Assembly: GCA_015222355.1 (NCBI GenBank)
Contig: JADFVC010000078.1
Span: forward strand, 1-7,654
Origin: Chloroflexota bacterium
Lineage (GTDB): Bacteria; Desulfobacterota; Desulfuromonadia; Desulfuromonadales; Geopsychrobacteraceae
Length of the DNA: 7,654 bases
Direction: 5' to 3'
In this document: positions 1-4,640 of the stretch, piece by piece
Layout: every line of letters starts with the position of its first letter
Position numbering within the stretch: the first letter of the stretch is position 1
Position numbers and translations under genes: made by a program
Notes under the pieces: generated by a model
Seen by the model: only the letters and a program-made list of their open reading frames with translations
Told to the model about the DNA's origin: nothing
Database searches by the model: none

Positions 1-36
1 CAATCACTTTACGAAACTTTAAATGTTACGTGGTAC

Positions 37-199
37 TAGTGGCCCGTGCGGCTAATCGTGACGCGTAATTCTGAGACATTTTGATTGCTGTCAAGGCGTG
101 CCGATGAAGGCCTAGCCTGCGTTAAGCCAAAGAGGTGCAACGCAGACAGCGAGCAAAAGGACCAGAATTAAAGGATAGGATTAGCCGCACGGGCCACTA
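37..199. repeat. 163-bp nested palindrome, MITE-like element
   Basis: The outer arms 37-57 and 179-199 are perfect 21-bp inverted repeats beginning TAGTGGCCCG. Further nested pairs lie inside: 66-73 with 163-170, 79-83 with 154-158, 87-92 with 145-150, and 117-123 with 139-145. The whole element could therefore fold into one long interrupted cruciform or RNA hairpin, with extra bases bulging on the left side (93-116). Both ends carry TA, which fits a TA target duplication as made by IS630/Tc1-type transposases, known from the ERIC and Correia elements. No open reading frame of note lies inside. I infer a non-autonomous mobile or dispersed repeat. A long structured operator or RNA is the alternative. 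Confidence 0.6.
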
Positions 200-206
200 A
201 GCCCTC

Positions 207-235
207 TTGACAAAATTGACCCCACGACCGACAAT
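207..235 (+). promoter_or_regulatory. possible sigma70 promoter just right of the palindrome
   Basis: A perfect TTGACA (207-212) is followed after 17 bases by GACAAT (230-235), a 4/6 match to the -10 consensus. The predicted start near 242 falls at the beginning of the terminator hairpin, so a transcript from here would be terminated almost at once unless read-through occurs. It may serve the M23 peptidase gene at 324, or be a chance match. Confidence 0.3.
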
Positions 236-239
236 CATC

Positions 240-288
240 AACCATCGTGACTGCAGTGATAAAAGTGTGGTCACGATGGTTTTTTTTT
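240..288 (+). terminator. strong intrinsic terminator
   Basis: A perfect 12-bp stem (240-251 with 270-281) encloses an 18-base loop and runs straight into nine T residues (280-288). This is a textbook rho-independent terminator for rightward transcription. The other strand lacks a following T-run. No rightward gene ends between base 1 and 240, so it presumably closes a transcript that begins left of the window, or one starting near the palindrome at 37-199. Confidence 0.85.
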
Positions 289-323
289 CGCCACCCAAAT
301 AACTCATCCCTGCGAGGTTTCCA

Positions 324-1631
324 TTGAAATCAATTAAAAAACTTCTTCTTTTACTGATCCTTTTCGGACTGATTGCGGCCACCGTTTTCTATTTTCGCGA
401 CACCGCCAGTCCACTCGTTACCTTGACTCCCGGAACCGGAACCATCTCCCATAAGACTCCGCTGTTCCTTGAGTTGAATGACCAGGGGATGGGCTTGAAA
501 CAGGTTCAGGTGACGATTCTGCAGGAAGGGAACCGCCTGCTTCTGGCCAACCAGACATTCCCGGCACAAACCAAGAATGCTCGTCTCGAATTGAACCTCA
601 GTTCGCTAAAATTGAAACAGGGCGGGCTGCAAATTGAAATTATTGCCGGGGATCAGGCCGTCTACCACCTGGGCAAAGGCAACCTCAGCCAACAGCTTTT
701 TCCGTTCACCTACGATACCCGTCCGCCTATCATCTCGGTTCTCAGCAAGGCCCATAACCTGACCAAAGGGGGAAGTGGGCTGGTGACCTATCGGTTGAAT
801 GAAGACGTGGAAAAAACCGGCGTGCAAATTGGCAACCTGTTCTTCCCCGGTTTTCAACAGGAATCTGAAATTTATGCCTGTCTTTTTGCCTATCCTTTCG
901 ACATGAAAGATGCCGATTTCGTTCCGCGGGTGGTTGCCCATGACCTCGCGGGCAACGAACGACAAGCCGGGATCTACTATCACACCAACAACAAGAAATT
1001 CCGCCAGAGAAAGATCAACCTGAGCAACAACTTTCTCCAGCAAAAAGCCCCGGAATTTGAATCACTGGTTCCCGAAGCCGGTGAACCGCTCGAAATTTTT
1101 CTCTACGTCAATGGCGAAATGCGCCGGCAGAACCGCGCCAAGATGGTCGAGTTGGCCAAGCAAACAACCAGCACTCCCCTCTGGCAAGGCAGCTTTACCC
1201 GACTACCGCGTTCTTCAGAATTGGGCCTGTTCGCCGATTACCGCAGCTATTATTACGAAGGGAAGAAGATCGACGAATCGGTGCATTTTGGCTTCGATCT
1301 GGCCTCAGTCGCCCAAGCTGAGATCCCGGCTGGAAATGACGGGGAAGTCCTCTGGGCAGACTATCTAGGTATTTACGGCCTCTGCATTGTCATCGACCAC
1401 GGGCTTGGCCTACAAACCCTCTACGCCCACATGAGCCAGTTCGATGTTCAGGTCGGTGACATGGTCGTACGCGGGCAGACTCTCGGGCGCACCGGCGCGA
1501 CCGGCCTGGCCGGAGGGGACCATCTGCACTTCGGGGTCTTTGTTTCCGGCGTTGCCGTGCAACCTCTGGAATGGTGGGACAAGAGCTGGTTGAAAAACAA
1601 TATCGACAGCAAACTTACCGTCAATCACTGA
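324..1631 (+). CDS. membrane-anchored M23 (LytM-type) peptidase
   Basis: 435 aa. Start TTG at 324, chosen because GAGG (314-317) lies six bases upstream and the protein then opens with a basic stretch and a hydrophobic segment (about residues 7-24), a signal anchor that would place the rest in the periplasm. Residues about 30-250 are beta-rich with no family I can name, probably Ig-like or regulatory. The C-terminal domain (about 315-415) is peptidase family M23: HFGFD supplies H321 and D325, YAHM supplies H369, and HLHFG supplies H400 and H402. In LytM-type enzymes the equivalents of H321, D325 and H402 bind zinc, and the other two histidines are catalytic. All are present, so it should be an active peptidoglycan endopeptidase that cuts peptide crosslinks, or an activator of such enzymes. 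It stands alone between a terminator and a hairpin cluster. Exact substrate is unknown. Confidence 0.92.
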   Translation: MKSIKKLLLLLILFGLIAATVFYFRDTASPLVTLTPGTGTISHKTPLFLELNDQGMGLKQVQVTILQEGNRLLLANQTFPAQTKNARLELNLSSLKLKQGGLQIEIIAGDQAVYHLGKGNLSQQLFPFTYDTRPPIISVLSKAHNLTKGGSGLVTYRLNEDVEKTGVQIGNLFFPGFQQESEIYACLFAYPFDMKDADFVPRVVAHDLAGNERQAGIYYHTNNKKFRQRKINLSNNFLQQKAPEFESLVPEAGEPLEIFLYVNGEMRRQNRAKMVELAKQTTSTPLWQGSFTRLPRSSELGLFADYRSYYYEGKKIDESVHFGFDLASVAQAEIPAGNDGEVLWADYLGIYGLCIVIDHGLGLQTLYAHMSQFDVQVGDMVVRGQTLGRTGATGLAGGDHLHFGVFVSGVAVQPLEWWDKSWLKNNIDSKLTVNH

Positions 1632-1670
1632 CCGCCTGCATAGCAGGTGGTTTGAGGAAAGCCTCAATTT
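1631..1670 (+). terminator. tandem hairpins after the M23 gene
   Basis: Two adjacent hairpins begin at the last base of the stop codon. The first pairs 1631-1639 with 1643-1651 (nine pairs including one G-U, three-base loop). The second pairs TTGAGG (1652-1657) with CCTCAA (1662-1667) around AAAG and is followed by only three T residues. They probably terminate or stabilise the end of the peptidase transcript. The short T-run makes a classical intrinsic terminator uncertain. Confidence 0.5.
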
Positions 1671-1721
1671 ACACCTTGGAACTGACGGTGTATCTGAATC
1701 GTCGATTTCCCCTTCAGATAC
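1670..1721 (+). repeat. overlapping inverted repeats (alternative hairpins)
   Basis: TACACC (1670-1675) can pair with GGTGTA (1687-1692), and the nine bases 1690-1698 can pair perfectly with 1713-1721. The two stems share 1690-1692, so they cannot both form fully. Together with the two hairpins just upstream this makes four hairpins in about 90 bases ahead of the small gene at 1758. Function is unknown. A leader RNA, a remnant of a hairpin-ended insertion sequence, or chance are all possible. Confidence 0.5.
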
Positions 1722-1757
1722 CCGATCAACATTGATGCTTTCGCAAAAAACTTTGAG

Positions 1758-1913
1758 ATGGCGTTGCTGTGCTTTGGCGAAACACTCAACGCCATTGAAG
1801 AGATTATTGAGCAAGCCCGGGCAATGCCGGTCGCAACTGCGGTGATCATCAACAAATCAAACTGGCGCGATATTGTCTCGATCCTCACTCCGGATGATCT
1901 GCGATCTGTATAA
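1758..1913 (+). CDS. small hypothetical protein, 51 aa
   Basis: An ATG-initiated frame of 51 codons reads MALLCFGETL and ends PDDLRSV-stop. It has a balanced, protein-like composition: a likely amphipathic helix (about residues 8-22, with ETLNAIEEIIEQ), a hydrophobic strand (PVATAVIIN) and an acidic tail. The frame is open upstream as far as 1698 and stays protein-like from about INIDAFAKNFE, but there is no ATG, GTG or TTG there and no clear ribosome site before 1758, so the start is uncertain and the gene could be a 5'-truncated remnant. It ends 14 bases before the zinc-finger gene and may be cotranscribed with it. I do not recognise the family. Confidence 0.42.
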   Translation: MALLCFGETLNAIEEIIEQARAMPVATAVIINKSNWRDIVSILTPDDLRSV

Positions 1914-1927
1914 AAAACGGCCGAACC

Positions 1928-2131
1928 ATGAGCAGCGACAGCGAAAGTTCCCCATGGATGTGTCATATTTGCGGCCATAGTTCCAGGCTCGGCGAGGGTG
2001 TGTCCTGTAGCCAATGTTACAAAATTACCTGCCCTATCCATTTACTGACAACGACTGTGTTCAATCCTGCATCCGGCCTGTTTGAACTGCAGCAGATCTG
2101 TGTTGAGTGTCAGTTGAAAAAGCAACTTTAA
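1928..2131 (+). CDS. small protein with eight-ligand FYVE/RING-like zinc finger
   Basis: 67 aa. Eight potential zinc ligands are C12, C15, C27, C30, C35, H38, C58 and C61. The spacing is C-x2-C-x11-C-x2-C-x4-C-x2-H-x19-C-x2-C, close to the cross-brace layout of FYVE and RING-type fingers, which bind two zincs by interleaved pairs. No signal peptide or membrane segment is present, so it should be cytoplasmic. There is no good Shine-Dalgarno; translation may be coupled to the small frame ending 14 bases upstream. The YciH-like gene follows after 30 bases. In bacteria such fingers may bind nucleic acid or protein, but nothing here shows the partner. The FYVE/RING comparison rests on ligand spacing only. 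Two independent zinc ribbons are the main alternative. Confidence 0.75.
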   Translation: MSSDSESSPWMCHICGHSSRLGEGVSCSQCYKITCPIHLLTTTVFNPASGLFELQQICVECQLKKQL

Positions 2132-2161
2132 TCAGTATTATTTACAAAGCCTGAAACCACC

Positions 2162-2518
2162 ATGAGCCGTTCAAACAATCGTCTTGTATATTCATCTGAC
2201 AAGGGTAGAATCTGCCCGAGCTGCGAAAAAGCTCAGGCGGAATGTGTCTGTAGAAAGACACAAGTAGCGACGAAACATGACGGAATCGTCAGACTGCACC
2301 GGGAAAGCAAAGGTCGCAAAGGGAAAGGAGTGACTCTGATTTCCGGAGTCCCCTTAGCCGGGGATGAGCTGAAAAACCTGGCGAAGACCCTCAAGCAGAA
2401 ATGTGGCAGTGGCGGGACAGTCAAAAACAGCATCATTGAAATCCAGGGGGACCATCGGGATCTACTGCTCCCGGAACTCCGGAAAAAGGGCTGGACGGTC
2501 AAAAAAGCTGGCGGTTAA
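2162..2518 (+). CDS. yciH: YciH/SUI1 (eIF1-like) translation factor
   Basis: 118 aa, the usual length for bacterial YciH. The C-terminal two thirds (about residues 40-114) is a SUI1 domain, with the basic glycine-rich loop RESKGRKGKGVTLISGV (47-63), then KCGSGGTVKNSIIEIQGDH (80-98) and a closing LLLPELRKKGW helix. This domain is shared with eukaryotic eIF1 and archaeal aIF1. E. coli YciH acts on the small ribosomal subunit and lowers initiation under stress; that role is known for the family and is inferred here. The N-terminus adds a C18-x2-C21 and C28-x-C30 cluster that probably binds zinc. The gene follows the zinc-finger gene by 30 bases with no strong ribosome site, so the two are likely cotranscribed. 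Confidence 0.92.
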   Translation: MSRSNNRLVYSSDKGRICPSCEKAQAECVCRKTQVATKHDGIVRLHRESKGRKGKGVTLISGVPLAGDELKNLAKTLKQKCGSGGTVKNSIIEIQGDHRDLLLPELRKKGWTVKKAGG

Positions 2519-2597
2519 ACAGCCTGGTCTTTCCCAAACATCTCTCAAGAAGCCGCCACCCAACCGTTTACCGACCACAAAAACTGGCCTACTGGAA

Positions 2598-2626
2598 TTG
2601 ACAGCCCCCGGCCTAATTGCTCTAAT
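2598..2626 (+). promoter_or_regulatory. near-consensus sigma70 promoter
   Basis: TTGACA (2598-2603, 6/6), a 17-base spacer and TCTAAT (2621-2626, 5/6) form the best sigma70-type promoter I see in the window. The start is expected near 2633, leaving a leader of about 53 bases before the ATG at 2686. It drives the truncated GreA/GreB-like reading frame. Confidence 0.65.
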
Positions 2627-2685
2627 ACGGCCATTTAATGTTCCCTGAATTCAACTCGCAAGTGCAACTCACTCCCGAGCAACCT

Positions 2686-2814
2686 ATGAACAAGGAAGAC
2701 CTTCGCGCCCAGATCATCGCTCGACTGGAGGCCGATCACGCCTTGCTGTTGCAGGCTGCAAAGTCAGCCCATGCCGCCGCCGTCCGGGAATACGAGATCG
2801 CCTCGGTCTATTGA
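2686..2814 (+). pseudogene. truncated GreA/GreB-like N-terminal fragment
   Basis: The ATG at 2686 has a GAG (2677-2679) upstream and reads MNKEDLRAQIIARLEADHAL, followed by an alanine-rich helix to residue 33. This strongly recalls the N-terminal coiled-coil start of the GreA/GreB-like transcription elongation factors of Proteobacteria, where I expect an acidic EEN...NKYDT segment next. Here the frame turns to VREYEIASVY and stops after 42 residues, against about 150 or more for a full protein. The same frame is open to an ATG at 2638 (58 aa), but 2686 matches the family start. The ending resembles an internal deletion that rejoined near the EASY motif, which is speculative. The frame might also encode a genuine short peptide. 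The family call is from memory of the sequence style. Confidence 0.55.
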
Positions 2815-2844
2815 TACTCCATAAAGACCGGCGGTAAATTTTTT
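2804..2844 (+). terminator. weak terminator-like hairpin between convergent genes
   Basis: CGGTCT (2804-2809) pairs with AGACCG (2825-2830) across a 15-base loop that contains the stop codon of the truncated Gre-like frame. A T-run (2839-2844) follows after eight more bases. The stem is short and the T-run distant, so activity is doubtful. Confidence 0.28.
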
Positions 2845-3274
2845 ATCTTTTCAATAGAAACGTCCTCTGCCGCTTCTCGGCATAACCGAATTCGTGAGTC
2901 ATTTTCCAGGTCACTCTCAGCCTGCGCCAAGACGCTCGCAGGTAGAAAGCGGCCACTATGCCTGCCATCGAGCCCCAGAGAAAACCGCCGGTTCCCCGAT
3001 AATTGAAACGGAATTCCCGCCGCACAAGGCTGTCGCCAATTTCAAGTAGAAAACCAAACAGCAACCCATAGAGGGCGACCCACAGCAGCAAGCGCAGAAT
3101 AATGCTGTACTTGATCTGCCCCGGAGCGGCCTTGTTGACCAGCCGTTTCCAGCGGCTCATCAGCAGACCGTGCAGGCAGAAACCGCTCGCCAGCAGGCTG
3201 CCCAAAGTGCGCAGGATCAGATAGCCGGAAAGTGCGCCCCAGATGAGGGCAACGATGATGGTATCGAGATTCAA
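2843..3274 (-). CDS. small integral membrane protein, unknown function
   Basis: 143 aa. The start is TTG (3274-3272), chosen because a GGAG sits six bases upstream on the coding strand. Three hydrophobic regions are visible: about residues 5-38 (long enough for one or two spans), 57-80 and 96-113. The loops and C-terminal tail are rich in Arg and Lys (SWRRLRVTWK, EKRQRTFLLKR), so by the positive-inside rule the tail should be cytoplasmic. Conserved-looking features are GTGGFLWGSMAG before the last span and an FLLEIGDSL segment. I do not recognise the family. It is monocistronic in this view, convergent with the Gre-like fragment and divergent from the channel/binding-protein operon, with which it shares a 322-base regulatory gap. 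Confidence 0.8.
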   Translation of the reverse strand: MNLDTIIVALIWGALSGYLILRTLGSLLASGFCLHGLLMSRWKRLVNKAAPGQIKYSIILRLLLWVALYGLLFGFLLEIGDSLVRREFRFNYRGTGGFLWGSMAGIVAAFYLRASWRRLRVTWKMTHEFGYAEKRQRTFLLKR

Positions 3275-3314
3275 CGTCGTCTCCTTCAGTGCTGCCTATC
3301 TTCGGTCCCTCACG

Positions 3315-3342
3315 ATAATTGCGGGGGAGATATCCGGGTCAA
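3315..3342 (-). promoter_or_regulatory. possible promoter of the membrane protein gene
   Basis: Read on the minus strand, TTGACC (3342-3337, 5/6) is followed after 16 bases by AATTAT (3320-3315, 4/6). The implied start near 3307 leaves about 33 bases before the TTG start codon at 3274. Plausible position, moderate match. Confidence 0.38.
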
Positions 3343-3382
3343 GAGATAGACGATGCCGCCAATTGAAAAGAAAAATCAAATT

Positions 3383-3398
3383 CGTGATCCCGGTCACA
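3383..3398 (+). promoter_or_regulatory. CRP/FNR-type operator
   Basis: CGTGA-N6-TCACA matches the CRP-family consensus TGTGA-N6-TCACA at 9 of 10 positions. The centre, 3390.5, lies 41.5 bases before the start implied by the TATAAA box at 3420-3425, the exact geometry of a class II activated promoter where the activator replaces a -35 element. The family member that binds cannot be read from the site: CRP, FNR and HcpR-type regulators all use related half sites. Confidence 0.55.
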
Positions 3399-3419
3399 GC
3401 ATTGCCGTTTTTTTTCCAT

Positions 3420-3425
3420 TATAAA
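3420..3425 (+). promoter_or_regulatory. -10 box of the channel/binding-protein operon
   Basis: TATAAA is a 5/6 match to the sigma70 -10 consensus, with transcription expected to begin near 3432. No usable -35 hexamer lies 16-18 bases upstream, which fits dependence on the activator site at 3383-3398. The implied leader before the ATG at 3597 is about 165 bases. Confidence 0.45.
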
Positions 3426-3513
3426 AGACGCGCTAAAGATTTTGATAGCCCTATTAGTAACCCACAGATTTATTGATTGTTGGTTGGTTGCACCTGCGTT
3501 TTACTCACTCTAC

Positions 3514-3547
3514 CTAGTTCCCCCCGGAGTTTCCGGATGGGAACTAG
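3514..3547 (+). promoter_or_regulatory. long hairpin in the operon leader
   Basis: CTAGTTCCC (3514-3522) pairs with GGGAACTAG (3539-3547), and inside it CCGGA (3524-3528) pairs with TCCGG (3532-3536) around GTT. This gives 14 base pairs with only a small asymmetric bulge (3523 against 3537-3538). It lies in the predicted untranslated leader, 49 bases before the start codon. A T-run (3562-3567) begins 14 bases after the stem, too far for a classical terminator. It could be a regulatory RNA element, a repressor operator, or an mRNA stabiliser. I could not match it to the cobalamin, molybdenum or NiCo riboswitch signatures I know. Confidence 0.5.
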
Positions 3548-3596
3548 ATTAGTCATTGCGCTTTTTTATTTGAACCGGAAAAGAGGTTTATTAGCA

Positions 3597-4610
3597 ATGC
3601 AGACAAAATGGTCAGCTCGACACAATTTGCTGCGGGTCGGGATAGGAAAAGCTTTTCTGCTGCTGTTGGCATTAATTGTTTTTGCCTTCCCCGCGGGTGC
3701 CACACAAAAGGATAAACCGGCCAAAGGGCCGCAGCCCGTAGGCGCGGTAAACTCCGGCAACGGCGGCGTGTATGAGAAGGGCAAATGCGGGATCATATTG
3801 AAGTATATCAACTTCACACAGGATCAACTGTACGATGGAAACGACGAGCTGGATTTCATCCGACCTCAACAGGGACAGAAACCGGGGAAAAAGTGCTACG
3901 AAAGAACGACTGAAAAATACCTGCTCACCTTGCGCGCCGGGATATCTGAAAATTTAGATGCCCGCCTCATCATCCCTTATCTCGGTAAGGAGACGAAGAG
4001 ACAATCTTTTAATAATGATTTCACCGACAGCAATTCTGGTATCGGCGATATCAAGTTGATCAGCCGGTATCGAATCTGGTCCCAGAAAAAAAAGGACCCT
4101 TTCAATCTGGCCTTTGGACTTGGTGTGAAAATGCCCACCGGAAAAACCGATGAAGAAGACGATAGCGGCGTACGCCTGCCCGCATATTTGCAGGCCGGCT
4201 CAGGCTCCTGGGACCCGATTTTTGAGCTGGGGGCCCATAAGATTATCGGCAGACACTGGATATCCACTTATTTCAGGTACAAGATGGCCACCAAGGGGGA
4301 ATTGGGCGATAGGGATTTTGAAAAGCCCGATATATTCAAATACAACGTCGCCTATGCTTATGCCCTTTCCAACCTGTTCGATCTGGAGCTTGAATTAAAC
4401 GGAGAGGTTAAGGGAAAGGCCGAATTGGACGGTAAAAAGAATGATAATAGCGGCGGTCAGATCATTTATCTTACCCCCGGTATCCATTTCAAATTTTACA
4501 AGGGGATGCATTGTGATGTGGGTATGCCGATTCCAGTTTATCGCGACCTGAATGGTCCGCAATTGTCAGAGGATTATCGCATCATCACCAAACTGGCAAT
4601 AAAATTCTAA
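3597..4610 (+). CDS. outer-membrane channel, phenol MetA-degradation-type family
   Basis: 337 aa from the ATG at 3597, which has AGAGG (3582-3586) upstream and gives a clean signal peptide (basic MQTKWSARHNLLR, hydrophobic core about 19-31, cleavage probably after AGA-35). An in-frame ATG at 3477 would add 40 residues with no ribosome site and would bury the signal peptide, so I reject it. The mature protein has alternating beta-strands and ends in Phe, as outer-membrane barrels do. Segments SGIGDIKLISRYRI (147-160), GVKMPTGK (176-183) and GSGSWDP (201-207) are typical of the transporter family that Pfam calls Phenol_MetA_deg; that label says little about substrate. It carries cysteines at 64, 100 and 306, unusual for a barrel. 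The gene leads an operon, with the substrate-binding protein starting 30 bases after its stop. I infer a diffusion channel feeding that protein. Confidence 0.82.
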   Translation: MQTKWSARHNLLRVGIGKAFLLLLALIVFAFPAGATQKDKPAKGPQPVGAVNSGNGGVYEKGKCGIILKYINFTQDQLYDGNDELDFIRPQQGQKPGKKCYERTTEKYLLTLRAGISENLDARLIIPYLGKETKRQSFNNDFTDSNSGIGDIKLISRYRIWSQKKKDPFNLAFGLGVKMPTGKTDEEDDSGVRLPAYLQAGSGSWDPIFELGAHKIIGRHWISTYFRYKMATKGELGDRDFEKPDIFKYNVAYAYALSNLFDLELELNGEVKGKAELDGKKNDNSGGQIIYLTPGIHFKFYKGMHCDVGMPIPVYRDLNGPQLSEDYRIITKLAIKF

Positions 4611-4640
4611 CTGTCAATTGAATCACAGGAGAACAGCATA

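Noticed and set aside
37..199. Integron attC recombination site
   Set aside because: The size and one-sided bulges are suggestive, but the ends lack the RYYYAAC and GTTRRRY core boxes that attC needs.
606..1043. 145-aa minus-strand frame inside the M23 gene
   Set aside because: It lies opposite a well-supported gene, has no recognisable motif, and mirrors that gene's codon pattern.
3477..3596. N-terminal extension of the outer-membrane channel from the ATG at 3477
   Set aside because: No ribosome site, the extension spans the leader hairpin, and it would place the signal peptide inside the protein. ATG 3597 has AGAGG upstream.
3432..3596. Cobalamin riboswitch in the leader of the B12/iron-type binding protein operon
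   Set aside because: A GGGAA word is present in the hairpin, but the conserved GCCACTG box and the rest of the core are missing.
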